Positions 34,210 to 45,599 of a DNA stretch of 64,000 nt are shown one piece after another. Source of the DNA: Dermanyssus gallinae (taxonomy: Eukaryota; Arthropoda; Arachnida; Mesostigmata; Dermanyssidae); NCBI GenBank assembly GCA_003439945.1, contig QVRM01005966.1, forward strand, positions 1 through 64,000, in the 5' to 3' direction. A program made the position numbers and the translations under genes. Numbering within the stretch: the stretch's first letter is position 1; each line of letters starts with the position of its first letter. The notes below the pieces were generated by a model. It saw only the letters and a list, made by a program, of their open reading frames with translations, was not told where the DNA came from and ran no database searches.

Positions 34210-34560
34210 AAAGTAGCGTTGCATATTGAATTCAATATTCTACTAGTTGTCGTCGGAGAGCCTGCATATGTTATAGATGCTTCGACCCAGGACAATGTGT
34301 GGTCCGACTAGCCGCGCTGCCTAAGAGAGAGGATTCAGCCAAAAAGCAAGGTACATAAGCAAGTAAACTGTGCGCATCCGATAGGCATTTGCGCATAGTA
34401 CTGTTCTATGAAGCTCTGGGCCATCAGAGAGAGAGAGAGTGAAGCTTAAGGGAGGAGGTTCGTTTAGTGGGTCTCAGCGGGGTTTAGGGGGTCTCAGCGG
34501 GCTAACATCCATCCGCTGGGGTCGACTGGGCCCACACTGCTCGTGATAGGAATTGGGGCC
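34210..34560. other. No gene; short GA tract and two-unit repeat
   Basis: A (GA)n run lies at about 34426-34441, and GGTTTAGTGGGTCTCAGCGG is repeated about 21 bases later near 34462-34502. Confidence 0.6.
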
Positions 34561-35390
34561 TTCTTCTTTTCTACTCGCAGCAATAGTACGTAAAAGTATT
34601 TAACCCTCCTCCATCAAAATAAAAAAATCCGACAGGCTCTCTCATTGCTCTCAGAAGCGGCAATAACAGTAGTTGCAGCCGCCGCAGCCGCAGCCGCATC
34701 AACATCAGCAGTTGAAGCAGTAGTAACACGTGTTCCCGCTGCCCGCCGTGTCTGAACAACAAAGGTGCAGTTATGAAATACAGACGGCTTGCTGGGGGCA
34801 ACAATTAGAGGCTGCAACCACACCACGGTGGTTCTCCAAAGGAATACTGCGCCGCCATCATAATTAGCGCCCTTGTATGATGTTTGAATAGCACACAAAA
34901 ACTAGCTTCTAGTAGTAGCAGCAGCAGCACCAAGGGCAGCGTCGAGTAGTCAGTCGTACAGGCTAATGTCTATCTAGCACGCGCTAACTGGCTGGCAGAA
35001 CACTCTAACGCATACAGAGAGCGGTGTATATGTGTGTAGTATGTACAAAAAGCTCATGCGACTATTTCATATGAGAATTTTTCTCATTATATGTGCATGC
35101 ATGTATACATGTATACGTTGTGCCTGAAATGAAAGTGATTTGCTTTATCATTGAGATATTATACGTCCGAATCGGATACATTTCGTATTCATGCCCTCCC
35201 ATTGCCGTTGCGTCCCTTGTGCAACTGCTGTTTTGCGGCAGCTCGTTTGGTGAGATACAATTTCTTGGAAATGCCATAAAACGTTAGCAGTGTTTTCTGA
35301 GCTGTTTGTGAGCTGCTGCTGTTCGCGTTTCGTTCTAGTCTCTAAGTATGCACTGACGCAATAGCTTTGTAGCGTTAGCAGCAGCAGCAG
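34561..35390. other. GC-richer stretch with triplet repeats, no gene recognised
   Basis: GCAGCC- and GCA-rich triplet runs near 34670-34715 and 34908-34930 yield poly-Ala or poly-Leu frames on the minus strand. No domain is recognised. It could be exonic but nothing decides it. Confidence 0.3.
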
Positions 35391-35399
35391 GGGAAGATA

Positions 35400-35583
35400 C
35401 AGTCGAGCCCGGTGGCGTGGTGGTGCATTCGTCTGCGCCTCGCGACTGGAGGAGACACTAGATAGGTGCGCGGGTTCTAGCCCCATCCCTCGCACATCTA
35501 TGTATATTTATGGGGGTCCGTCTATGAAGCAATGCGAAAAGCAGTCCCACAGACGTTAGATCTTGGCTGAGAGTCAGCCCAGA
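35400..35583 (+). mobile_element. SINE A copy (tRNA-derived)
   Basis: Starts AGTCGAGCCCGGTGGCGTGG, with box A GGTGGCGTGGTGGTGCATTC and box B GCGGGTTCTAGCCCC about 45 bases apart. The body contains GGGGGTCCGTCTATGAAGCA and GGCTGAGAGTCAGCCCAGAA. It matches 7745-7935 (-) along its length. Its 3' end runs straight into the minisatellite at 35582-35729. Confidence 0.88.
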
Positions 35584-35729
35584 AAGTATTATGTATTAGG
35601 GAAAGAAAGTATTATTTATTAGAGGAAGAAAGTATTATTTATTAGGAGAGGAAAGTATTATTTATTAGGGGAAAAAAGTCTTATTTATTTGGGGAAGAAA
35701 GTATTATTTAATAGGGGAAGAAACGAGCG
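35582..35729 (+). repeat. SINE-tail minisatellite, six units of about 25 bp
   Basis: Six tandem units based on GAAAGTATTATTTATTAGGG plus a few variable G/A bases; unit 5 has GTCTTATTTATTTGG and unit 6 TTTAATAGG. The first unit is the 3' terminal AGAAAGTATT of SINE A, so the array grew from the SINE tail. Confidence 0.92.
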
Positions 35730-35879
35730 CAACTCAACGTGGTTTTTCCGCATGAGCGGGTGCTATTTAGTCGCACGCGTTCGATGACTGGCTCGCGGAC
35801 GGCTGACCACGATGTGGAAAAAGACACAGTATTTGGTTCCTCTGCCTTTGTGTTTAGAGTTTAGACCTATACGATCTGT

Positions 35880-37130
35880 GACCCAGTTTACGTGTTCGTT
35901 TTTCATAGGCGGCTTCTGCAACTAAGGTCTATGCCGCGTCGTCATGCGATCGGATCGTTTTCGGTCGGCGACCTTCTGCAACTTCGAGCAGCACTGCCGT
36001 ACTCTCGCCCTGGCATTTGTCAGGGATGTTTGATGTCAGATACTCGCTCAATTTGCCGCCGGATGTTTAAAATATACAGCGCAACAGCTCCGCTTTCTTC
36101 TGCAACGTTCTTCTCCTAGTTCCTCCATTCGGATGCGTTGTTCGAGAGTCTCCCCCAGAGCAACATCTTTCTGCTCCTTTATCTGCCTGTCGGTCTGTCT
36201 GTCTGTCGGATTGTCTGTTTGTCGCTTGGGGACAAGTGTTTACTTATCCGGCTGCTCGTTACTTGTACTTTGTCACGGCGAGCGCCACGCTGAAGGTGCC
36301 AGCGTCAGCAACAACAACAACAACAACAACGACAAAGATAACAACAACACAAGCAGCAACAGCGACAAACCTCACAAGCGCCTTAGCAGCGAGACATTGA
36401 GCACGCTGGCAAAACTGCGCTCTAGGCAGGCGGAGGCTATCGTCGCGAGCACGAAAGCTTGAGAGGGCCAACTGAATCTCGCCGGCGACGAAGTCTAACG
36501 AAGCTGAGCGACATCGACAACGGGATGACGCCGATCTCGGGAAGGCCGACGGCTGCAAGGCTGAGACGCCGACCGTGGTGACATTTCTGACGGCAACTGT
36601 GTCGTCGCCGCGTTCGGCCGCCTGCGCTAATGCGAAACGACAACACACAGGCTCGCAGGCCGCCAAAAAACAACATCGACTAGCTAGCTGGGTGTCGGGC
36701 AAGGACGACCGACGACGCCCGAACTCCGCCTCGAATTACTTACTCCTCGCGGCCTTTCGTGTGTTCGCGTTTTCGCGTACTGCACCTTCATCGTAGCAAA
36801 ATAAACATCGTCGCACCGACGGCAACGTGTGACGACAACACGACAAGACAACAGTGTGAGCGGCTGGCGACTGGCGCTCGAGCGCGTGGACCTGCAGCAC
36901 AGCCACTTTATAGGGCAGCCGTTTGGCGCATGCTGGCCCACAGGCGTACGGCACTGGGCAGCAGCAGAAGCACAGAAAGCATTGTAGGAAAGCAGAAATA
37001 CGGCACCAAAAACAACAACAACAACAGGGCGTGACGGGAAGAATATTCGGTGTCGCCGATACGCATGTATGCATGTGTACACTTAGACGGGGAACATGTG
37101 CTGTGCACACACTTGCTCGCTGTTAACAAC
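35880..37130. other. GC-rich island with Asn-rich ORF, possible exon
   Basis: Contrasts with the AT-rich flanks. On the plus strand 36133-36462 is open from an ATG for 109 codons and encodes a (CTGT)n-derived Ser/Val/Cys/Leu stretch. It continues with seven Asn (AAC repeats) and a less repetitive end, KPHKRLSSETLSTLAKLRSR. Overlapping 70-147 codon frames exist on both strands, as expected from composition, so the ORF may be chance. No splice structure or domain is recognised. A promoter or 5' exon of a host gene is the main alternative. Confidence 0.25.
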
Positions 37131-37283
37131 GAGTGTACCGATTATACGGGAGCGCCTGTGTCTTGCCTTCGTCATCATCATGTTCAGCTAGTCCTAGAAA
37201 ACATTGAAAGACTCAGACTCTAACATTTTTGGGTGAGCGCCAGTAGCGCTTGCCAAGTGAGAACATTCTTACAGGTATATTTA

Positions 37284-37304
37284 TGTATATATATATATAT
37301 ATAT
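37284..37304. repeat. (AT)n microsatellite
   Basis: Short uninterrupted AT tract. Confidence 0.9.
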
Positions 37305-37729
37305 GGCCCGGCTGGATTTGCTTTTAATTGCGGGCTCCATTTGCTTAGGGTGATTAGTATTCTCTCCATCCGGATGCTAATTGAGGGGCTCTTTTGGATT
37401 ACAGAGTGGCCAACAGTTCGGTCTTAAGCCATTTACGTACTGGCACGAACTACGCGGGGGACATGGTAGAGTACTGGGTACCTCCTGGCTTCGATGTACT
37501 ACTAATAGACAATTCCCAACCGCTGAAGTGGTTGAGGGAGGTGGTTCTTAGAGGGCATTATGCGCAGATAAGATGGTGTTCTATACTTTCCACCAGTGCC
37601 GAGTCCTACACAAAAAATATGTATATAACATGATGCTAATTATTGCTGACACTACAAGGCGGCGTCAAGAGTCGGTTGCTCTTCTGGTGCGCGGGAGGAT
37701 GTTCGCTGTCTTGAGGCTTTAGCATCTTT

Positions 37730-38610
37730 TTGCTGCATAGCACACATGAGGTGTTCGTGTGTGAGCCCTATCCGGGATATTCTTAATTGCCTAAGTCCTT
37801 AACCTTGAGCGTGGTAATAGGTGCCCTTCCATCTGTGGAGGACGCTTTAAGCTGTTAAAAATTGCTTCTGTCTTTGTAAAGCCAGTACGAGACCTAGCGA
37901 GGTATTGTCGCATATCCGCCAGGGCTTCGTTAGCTGTTCCTGCCAGCAGATTCTCGTCACGAGCAGTAACGACCAGTGCCATATCGTCTGCGTAGGCGAC
38001 GGAATAAGCTCCCAAGGGATGCGGGAGTCCAAGTACCGCATCGTGGGGTATAATGTGTAGGTATATTTTCTAAGGTTAGTCCCAGAGAGTCCCTTGGAGA
38101 CCCCGGCTTTGACTGCATGACGCACGCTTTTGTAGGTAGAAGCTCGACCTTTTAGGCACGACGCTAGGATGCGTTGTAAACACTTTGTTTATGGCGTCCT
38201 ATGAAAGCGTAATAAACACGTTTTAACATGTAAGAGAACGCCAGAAAATGCGACAAATTTAGAACTTTGCTAATAGCTGATTGTGTGTAATGTCAGGCTT
38301 GAAAACCGTGTAGGTTTTCCGACGGCGCATCCTTACCTTCTAGTTCTGTAAGTAGTCGTCCGTTGATAATATGCTGAGTTACTTTGTATATGCAGGATAC
38401 TTATTAGGCGGCATGCCATGGGGTCTCTTTGCCGTTTACCGAGTTTCGGTATAGGGGTCAATCGTACCATTTTCCAAGGCTTAGTATAGTTCCCGTCTGA
38501 AGACTTGTCGAGGAGTACCGGCTCACATAACGAGTTTAAATAGTTTATTTTAATATTCGTTACTACCTGCGTAGGGCCAAAATAAAAAAGGTGTGCTCTG
38601 ACCGACTAAG
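37730..38610 (-). pseudogene. R1-clade LINE RT relic
   Basis: Minus-strand frames match R1 reverse transcriptase in order: KPWKMVRLTPIPKLGKRQRD (motif 1-2 region), LISILH, then FITLSWDAIN (motif A region, stop in place of W). Next come LQRILASCLKGRASTYKS, AGVSKGLSGTNL (damaged motif B), and in the 37791-38015 frame LGAYSVAYADDMALVVTARD with the YADD active site intact. ANEALADMRQYLARS and KTEAIF follow. At least three frameshifts and a stop prevent translation. Upstream of 38610 no endonuclease is recognised; the 3' end fades near 37730. Confidence 0.82.
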
Positions 38611-38619
38611 ATGGTAGAT

Positions 38620-39200
38620 GAGCTCGAAGGGAACGCTTTGACAGGAGAACAAAATTTGCTGGCGTGGGGTTTAGGTTGAAAAAGCTGTGTTATGGGGTCC
38701 TGGACAGTAGTAAGACTTTTATGTCAGTGCCGGCCGTAAATTGAGACGCCCGATCGTATGCTCTAAGAGCCATGCGAAGGTATATTGCAGCATTTTAATG
38801 TAATTTTCAAGGTAATTTTGTTTGCGGTTTTCGCGGAGATCGGTGACCGATATCTTTTTGTTGTGCATATAAGCGTGCATGAATGTATTTTTACATAATG
38901 TATGTAAAAATGTGCTAAAAACGGGTCTATCTGTATTAAAATAAAAATATTAAATAATATTGAACATTTTAGTTCTTATGTTAACCTAGACCCTTTACGT
39001 TACTTTAATGGGCACCAGGCGTGTAAATTATCCTACGAAGAGGTTTAGCCTTGATGGCAGGCGGCGTCTTCACGGATAATAATAATATACTTCGCCCTTA
39101 AGGTGCTTCAGCCGGGATCACGTTCCCATGCACAATCTATTTTTAAGCACAATTTTATACAACAAAAGCATAAATAACAGATGTGCATCGTGGCCTATTA
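38620..39200. other. No gene recognised
   Basis: AT-rich, no supported feature. Confidence 0.5.
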
Positions 39201-39208
39201 CACAAATA

Positions 39209-39659
39209 CAGGGTCTCCCAGAACTCATCTAACAAACTTTTAACTCTAGTACAACTCGGCGAAAAAATATTTTTTTATAATACAACAAAGGGGCGAAAAT
39301 ATCTCCTTTTGGAAAGAGAGCGAACTTACCGAAAGTGGTTGTATCAAGCCTTTTAACTTGGTATACCTTTACTAAATTCACAGTAAATCTGCGATTGAGA
39401 GAGCCCTAGTCATCTTATCGACAAACCTATCATTCCTACGTATTTTGAGGATCATTTTGCATCTGTTGTGGAATTGTATTTTACGTTAGCTCCAAGAAGA
39501 ATAAATGTTTGCAACAAAATTCGCAAGAGATTATTTTTTTGCAATTCTTATATTTGGCTTTCACGCTCAATATCCGACGTTTGGTAAGACATTACCGCCC
39601 CTTGTCCTATTAGAATGTTTTTTGTATCCCAAAGTTTGTTAGACGACTTCAGGGAGACC

Positions 39660-39661
<2 letters not shown>
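39209..39661. mobile_element. MITE copy 2, opposite orientation
   Basis: Left end CAGGGTCTCCCAGAACTCAT then AACAAACTTTTAACTCTAGT; right end CCCAAAGTTTGTTAGACGAC then GGGAGACCC. Internal blocks match the reverse complement of 16485-16950, for example GGGGCGAAAATATC with AAAGAGAGCGAA, and GAGAGAGCCCTAGTCATC. A TA precedes it (39207-39208); the right end is slightly altered (CCCG instead of CCCTG) before an (AT)n tract. It encodes nothing. Confidence 0.87.

Positions 39662-39695
<34 letters not shown>
39662..39695. repeat. (AT)n microsatellite
   Basis: AT tract directly at the right end of the MITE. Confidence 0.93.
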
Positions 39696-39698
<3 letters not shown>

Positions 39699-39846
39699 GA
39701 TCATGGACCATAACGCTTCCAGCTAGAATGTACTACTCGCAACGCATATCCAATGCATAGCAGTGAAAAAGCGGACGCCTGTCGTCCCGTCATAATCAGG
39801 TCCTATAGGTTGAACTAATATTGCTCACCGTTATTGGGAAGGTCTC

Positions 39847-39880
39847 TAGTACTGCTATAACGGTGCTTATAGCAGTACTA
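39847..39880. repeat. Perfect hairpin, 13-bp arms
   Basis: TAGTACTGCTATA, an eight-base loop, then TATAGCAGTACTA. No associated gene. Confidence 0.85.
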
Positions 39881-39884
39881 TATA

Positions 39885-40485
39885 CTTAACGTACTAGCTG
39901 GCATGTACAATATGTTATGTTAAACCTCTTCGCATTCAAAACTTTAATAAATAGACTTTCTTACAAACGTTAGGCGTTTGTAAAGCTTCTGTGAAGGTGC
40001 CATCCGTTAGATCGGCCCCCGCCGAGGCTAGAACTTTTACCGGAAGTGTAGTGAGTGAAATGGCCTGAACGCACGACCGCCCAATATTATTCGGCAGGCT
40101 TAAATTGAATTCGCACATATCCACTAGGGAGAACGCTTTGTGCGACCGCTAGACAACACAGAAAGACGTCAATTAAATTGTTGACACAATGGCAATTTCA
40201 CATTTGCATACATTGGCGCAACCTTTTACTGCTCCCTTTAGAGGCTTTTTGAGATAGTCGGTGTTATAATGGCGACGTAGAACTAGTGCGCTAGTCATGG
40301 CTGTCACCTACCGGGGTGTCACCGGTTCAATCGATCAATCGAATTTTCTAATGAGTGATGTTCATTGATAAATGATTAACCGTATACCGCTGAAAGTCAG
40401 CGGCCATGCTGTCATATGGGACTGTTGGCAAAACCCTAGCTATTTCAACATGCCCGTTTGGGCTACCGCTTTAAGCGCCGCTAAA
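39885..40485. other. No gene recognised
   Basis: A weak tRNA-like stretch occurs at 40295-40340 (GTCATGGCTGTCACC, CCGGTTCAATCG), not enough to call a SINE. Otherwise nothing. Confidence 0.45.
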
Positions 40486-40489
40486 ATAA

Positions 40490-41160
40490 ATGGGTTCTTA
40501 GGTATACATGTCGAGCGAATAATAAATCCATCCATCTATAAAGTGAAGTTGTTTATACCAGATGGACTGTCTTATAAGTTGTATGCGGATCACTTAATGA
40601 TTTGTGCAAATGTTAAAAGTGACAATGACTTTTAGCTAGCTGCTGCAAGCAAACATGAACGATGTATGCAGCCGTTGGGCTGTCGAGAGCGGCATATAAC
40701 CTTCCGTTTCAAAATGCAGCCCTGAAGGCGAACCGCCTAAATCACACGTATGCACTCAATCAAGATTCTATACCCGGGGTTCATTCTGTAAAAGGCCTCG
40801 GTGTATTAGCAACAGATGGCGTAACAGTTAGCGAACTCATTGCGCAGGTGGCGCGATTGGGATCGGTATATACAATGCATCCTTTTGTTGTAATGTACGT
40901 TAGTTACTAAGTGAAACTGTTCTATACGCTCATCGTATCAAGGCTATTGTACTGTTCTGTTGTATGGGCGCCTAGTCAATGTCCATGTGATATCGATATT
41001 TTGGAGATAGTTCAGCGGCGATTCACACGGCTTGTAAGTGAACGCTGTGGTACATGTCCTAATGTAATTGTATTACTACGTGTCGTTGAAGCGCACCGGG
41101 AAACCGATTCTCGCGCAATAAATAGGCGAATTTTTGCCGCCGACCAATAAAGCAACGTTT
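40490..41160 (+). pseudogene. CR1/jockey-like LINE RT relic (YADH)
   Basis: Plus-strand frames match the RT palm and thumb of CR1/jockey-type elements. LSYKLYADHLMICANVKSDN carries YADH where YADD is expected (second Asp is His, codon 40591-40593). Then a stop, SVKGLGVLATDGVTVSELIA, a stop, and KLFYTLIVSRLLYCSVVWAP with DIDILEIVQRRFTRLVSERC. The order and spacing fit the family; stops and the lost Asp mean no activity. It continues from 40372 in the same frame but the upstream part is not recognisable. Confidence 0.78.
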
Positions 41161-41164
41161 TAGC

Positions 41165-42640
41165 ATTGTAAATAACCGCCTGAAAGCAGAACCCTCAGTT
41201 AAGATCATAACGAACTATATCGTTCGAATAAAGTGCTTTGCGCCAACGAATATTTTGAATAACCTGTTGTCTCGGCAAATGTAGTTCGTCTGGATAGACC
41301 CTTTGTTTTTTCCCTAAAAATGACATTGGATCGAAAAATAGACACACTGCTATGTTGAGTGCTTAGTGCACTCTACCAGGGTAAGCTGTACCTCCCAAAA
41401 CGTGACGTAAAGCACTGGGGAAGTTTTTTTGTATCTATATAATGGACTAGCGGAGGGCTGTGCACCATAGTTCTACGAAACCTGCTACTAGATAAATATC
41501 GTGCTTAAACGTGATGATACACACGATAAAATTGATGATTGTTATCAGCAAGCCAAGAGCAAGAGTGCACGTTAAGCCGTTTTCATAACATTCGCTGCAA
41601 AGACCAAGTCGGCAGCGTTGCAGGAATTGCAGCTATAAACTCTTTGTTACTTAACATACAGCTTATAAACATACAGCTTATACTCATCCGAACTGACCTC
41701 AATTTGTTTTAATTGAATAGCTTAGTTTGCTTGGTAACTATGCAAAACACGATAATGTGTTTACTCAGTCCAGCTGTTTGTCTCGTGTACGAGAAGTTAA
41801 AAGTGGCGCAATAAGTAAATGGTACCTCACAAGTATACAATGAAGACGGTTGCACATCTCAACCAAATCCATTCTAAATTATTAAAACCGTGGTTCTTTT
41901 TGAGCGATGCTCATTGAGCATGGGTGATAGACTTACCGCTGAGAGTCAGTAGCCGTGCTTCTAGAAAAGACTGTTGGTGAAGCTTTTTATTCAGTGTGCG
42001 ATATCCTGTGTTTAAAAGACCATCTTTGTGGCAATTTGAAAATTAGATGAAAGTTACTAAGTTAAAAATAAGAAATATAATAAGCTAATAATACAACAAG
42101 AAACGTAGGTGTTTGCCAACATTGTAATCGATTGACAATAATTTAGTTAGGTTTTAAGCTTTAAGTTTTAGATCCAGTATCCATGTGTATGTCATCCGTA
42201 TTCAGCGTACAGTTTTTCGTCTGCTACTGTGAACTGTGTGTTTGCTTCCGTTTAAAACGGGAGAATAACTGACTATATGTAACCAGTGTAATTCCGGTAA
42301 GCACAATTGAACATCCCACAATTTGTGGTTGTGGGTCTGTGATATCTACTCAAAACATTGCTTTAAATTCCAGCGGGATGGTGTTTCAAAATGTCTTTTC
42401 TGGTCTTCAGAAGAACGCCGTTCCAGGGTTTGTTTCTGCATGGCACGTCAGCAAATGCTTATGGTGACATAAAATACCAAGTACGAAGTAACAGGCCAAC
42501 GAAACTTGCTAGCGAAGGATTAATACATTGACTAAAGATTTAAAATGTGGTTTCAAACAGGAACTGCATCATTCGATGTTTTAGGTGTCATTAAAAACAT
42601 GTTTTGTGAATCTAGAAGGTACGCACGTTAACCAACGAAA
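41165..42640. other. No gene recognised
   Basis: AT-rich, rich in stops; a near-duplicate ACATACAGCTTATA pair lies near 41656-41682. No supported gene. Confidence 0.5.
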
Positions 42641-42644
42641 AAAA

Positions 42645-42651
42645 TGATATA

Positions 42652-42687
<36 letters not shown>
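42645..42687. repeat. (AT)n microsatellite
   Basis: AT tract with one GT interruption, at the 3' edge of a LINE remnant. Confidence 0.93.
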
Positions 42688-42689
<2 letters not shown>

Positions 42690-42690
<1 letters not shown>

Positions 42691-43115
42691 CGCTTGGCAT
42701 GTATACCTAAATACACATGTCACCCTTTTGTACCAGGGGCGCTTAGAGCGGCAGCATATATATTACCTACGCATCCATATACTTCATGTCTACTTCAATA
42801 CCTACTGAGTATTTGCTTTCCATTGGGACAACCTCTTCTTTCTAATATCGACCAGGTAGTTTCTAAAATTTGGTCCTTGAGCTAGGTCCATTTGTCTGTA
42901 TATGACTTGTTTATCTTCAATTTCACCATTTTCTCTAATACCCTCGCTCTTGGGAGTCTTTCTCTGATACCCTCTCTCGTGTCGAATTGCGGGGTCGCAA
43001 CAGTAATAGTTTGACAATCGTATAATCCAGCGTATCCACGAGGCAAATCTCCGGTTTTGTTGATCCCATTGTTGCAGCAGGATTAGGTAGTATATACGAG
43101 TCTTAACGGTCATGC
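42690..43115 (-). pseudogene. 610-aa-family LINE, 3' end fragment
   Basis: On the minus strand the ORF end RKKRLSQWKANTQ plus stop matches TKQRLSRWKMFNT plus stop of the 610-aa RT. The 3' UTRs also align (GGGTGACATGTG against GGGTGATATGTG; GCCCCTGGTACAAAAGGG against GCCCCTGATATAAAAGGG). Further upstream WDQQNRRFASWI and DKQVIYRQMDL resemble WDRRVEFAARQI and LKEIYGKMKL. The zinc knuckle is deleted. It ends beside an (AT)n tract, without the (AATC)n tail seen in the long copy. Confidence 0.72.
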
Positions 43116-43119
43116 AAGC

Positions 43120-43574
43120 AGAGCTCTATGCTCAGAGCTCACCAGAGGCTTTTTATTACTAGATAGAACTGCCTAGACTACATATTGGACATTAAGGGGG
43201 CTTGACTATTAGGATGTTAGCGTTAGCAGGCTCAAGAGAACAGCAGCACTCTGACAGCCGGCTAAGTAACATAGCCGCATCGTTGAAATAAGCGACGTGC
43301 CAAATAATAAGAATCAAATGCTAATATTCATATCTAGGCGTATACTTATAAAACAATAACATGATTTGTGTAACCAATGATTACAACTGTATTCAACCAC
43401 ATATGACAGGAATAAGCACTCGTGACGGTTAAAAGTCAAATTCAAGTTTTGACTACCTGGGGAATGTATCTGACACCTAGACTGGGCCGTACTTCGACTG
43501 CTTGAGGAATACTTCCGTTCGTCACCGACGGCTAGCTTTAAGCATTCTCAGATTTTGTTAGTAAGCATTGCAGT

Positions 43575-43612
<38 letters not shown>

Positions 43613-44240
43613 CATAGTTGTGGTAACGCCACGGCGGTGCTTGGCACCTTGTCCAGGTGGTCGATACCAGGCCTGAAATAGGGCTGGTGTAGTTTGTCGT
43701 CACGTTTGCTGGGGGACAATTGTTTACACCCCGTTATGAGTTAAATAAAATTTTGACAAATATATTCAACCCATCAAATATATATATATATATATATATA
43801 TATAGCATGTGGGAATAGCACTGAAATACACAGATACTCTGTCGCCATGGGTGTGTTTGTGTATTACCTGGAGAGGATAATTATCACATTATTTGAAACC
43901 GTTCCTTAACGCATACGAGTGATTTCAAGAGTATCTGCACAGAGTTGAAATTGCTCGTCTAAGTGCGTCATGCGTCCGCTCGGAACGCAAGACGACTCAA
44001 ATCACACGCTGATGGACTGGTCGGCATTTAAGCTTGTATTGGGCAGGCGACGTTGACCAAAGGGAACTACCGGAGCCTTTTGTTGCTCATTTACATAATC
44101 CAGAGCACAAATGAAAGCAAGGACACAAAACTAACTATAAAAAAACAAGTCACGACCTTGGGGAGAGTCCCACTGATTTCAATACAGCTAGTGCGTTACG
44201 TATTTATAATTACATCTTCCAAAAAACACCCTGTCACGTG
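43120..44240. other. No gene; (AT)n tracts
   Basis: (AT)n tracts at about 43577-43608 and 43780-43804 bracket a non-coding segment of about 170 bases. No supported gene. Confidence 0.5.
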
Positions 44241-44243
44241 TGC

Positions 44244-44450
44244 ATATATATATATATATATATGTATATTATATATATATATATAGATAGGGAATAGTAA
44301 ATAATATATATGAGAGTAGAGGGAGTAGATATAAGATATGAGAGGGAGAGGAGAGGTAAGATATGAGAAGGGAGTAGTTAGAGGGAGATGAGAGTGATAG
44401 AGTATGGGATGGGAGGGTAGAGTAGATGTGAGATGATTTAGTATGAGATA
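44244..44450. repeat. (AT)n tract followed by purine-strand tract
   Basis: After AT repeats (44244-44287) the plus strand runs about 160 bases almost without C: GAG, GGGAG, AGATATGAG and TAGAG motifs recur irregularly. From about 44450 to 44560 it changes into TATTTATAT-type repeats. No exact unit; it looks like a decayed minisatellite. Confidence 0.85.
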
Positions 44451-44584
44451 ATAATAATTGGATAGATATTGATATGTATTATAGTTATATTTATATTGTA
44501 TATTGATATTAGTTATATATGTATTTATATTTATTATATTTATATTTATATTTGCATGTATCGTATGTACTTATTATAAGGCAT

Positions 44585-45290
44585 GAGGGAACCGATCATA
44601 CTGGTGTGTTCGGCGGAAACTTTGCATAATCTGAATGACATCCGACGTAAGCTAGCAGAATGCAAAACACCAGATTAACAAAAATCATAAAAAGTCGATA
44701 TGCTGTTATGTCTTCCGTTGAAGCTTTTACGTGCAGAACCGTGAAATTTTGCGATTGCGAACAAAAAATTACGCCCCAAAAAGACTATTCTCAAGACTAC
44801 GTTTTTTCGACAGCCATAGTTGTCAAATTTTACGTTCAAGCATTCCCGTTCAGAATTGTAAACATTTGCCAAAACAATATCGCTCCCTCCTTCCATTGGG
44901 AATACTATATTCTTGCCGAGTTCTACTAAACCTCAAAATATGTACCTAATTTTGTCATACGCCCTTGCTGAATCAGGCCAAGATCCTAGCAAGTATGCAT
45001 GCCTTCGCTTTCGATATGGCTGTCGAAAAAGCTTAGCTACTAACGTAACGCACCACCATCACCTCTGCACACACATGATGGACATTAACTTTGCTATTTG
45101 AGCGTACATTTTTGGCCGTAATGGCAATATTTTACGGTTCTACACGTGAAAGCTTCAACGTTAGACATAACAACATACATTTTTTACGATTTGCCTTAAT
45201 CTGGCTATTTTTCTTTCGCTGGCCTGGGTCGGGTGTCATTAATTATGCAGAAGTTTCCGACGAACACGCAGGCGCGATCAATTCCTTCAC
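44585..45290. mobile_element. Foldback element with long inverted repeats
   Basis: The left arm (about 44585-44765) and right arm (about 45100-45285) are inverted copies with moderate divergence. Matching pairs include GTGTTCGGCGGAAACTTTGC with the reverse complement of GCAGAAGTTTCCGACGAACAC, and CGTTGAAGCTTTTACGTGCAG with the reverse complement of ACACGTGAAAGCTTCAACG. The middle, about 330 bases, is unique and carries no recognised ORF. The layout is that of a foldback-type MITE. No clear target-site duplication was found. Confidence 0.78.
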
Positions 45291-45465
45291 GCGTTCACTG
45301 GTTCTCTCGCGAAAGTAGATTTGCACAACTATGAAAAAAAAAGGCAGAATAACTACTTTTATAAATTTTATCGTCTCTACTAAGCAAGGCGCTTGCGCCC
45401 TTGTTTTCCATTGGGAAAAATTATTTTCCAGCCAAGTTCTACCAAACCTTAAAATATGTACATAT
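44884..45465. repeat. Direct repeat pair inside and beside the foldback element
   Basis: CCATTGGGAATACTATATTC...ACTAAACCTCAAAATATGTA at about 44893-44947 recurs in direct orientation at about 45408-45462 (CCATTGGGAAAAATTATTTT...ACCAAACCTTAAAATATGTA). One copy lies in the central region of the foldback element and the other outside the right arm. Confidence 0.75.
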
Positions 45466-45481
45466 GGTTATGATAAACTCT

Positions 45482-45590
<109 letters not shown>

Positions 45591-45599
45591 ACAGTGTGT

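Noticed and set aside
35582..35729. CRISPR-like array
   Set aside because: Units are head-to-tail without spacers, start from a SINE tail, and the genome is eukaryotic.
36259..37129. Several overlapping ORFs of 70-147 codons on the minus strand
   Set aside because: They overlap each other and plus-strand frames in a GC-rich area with few stops; none shows a domain.
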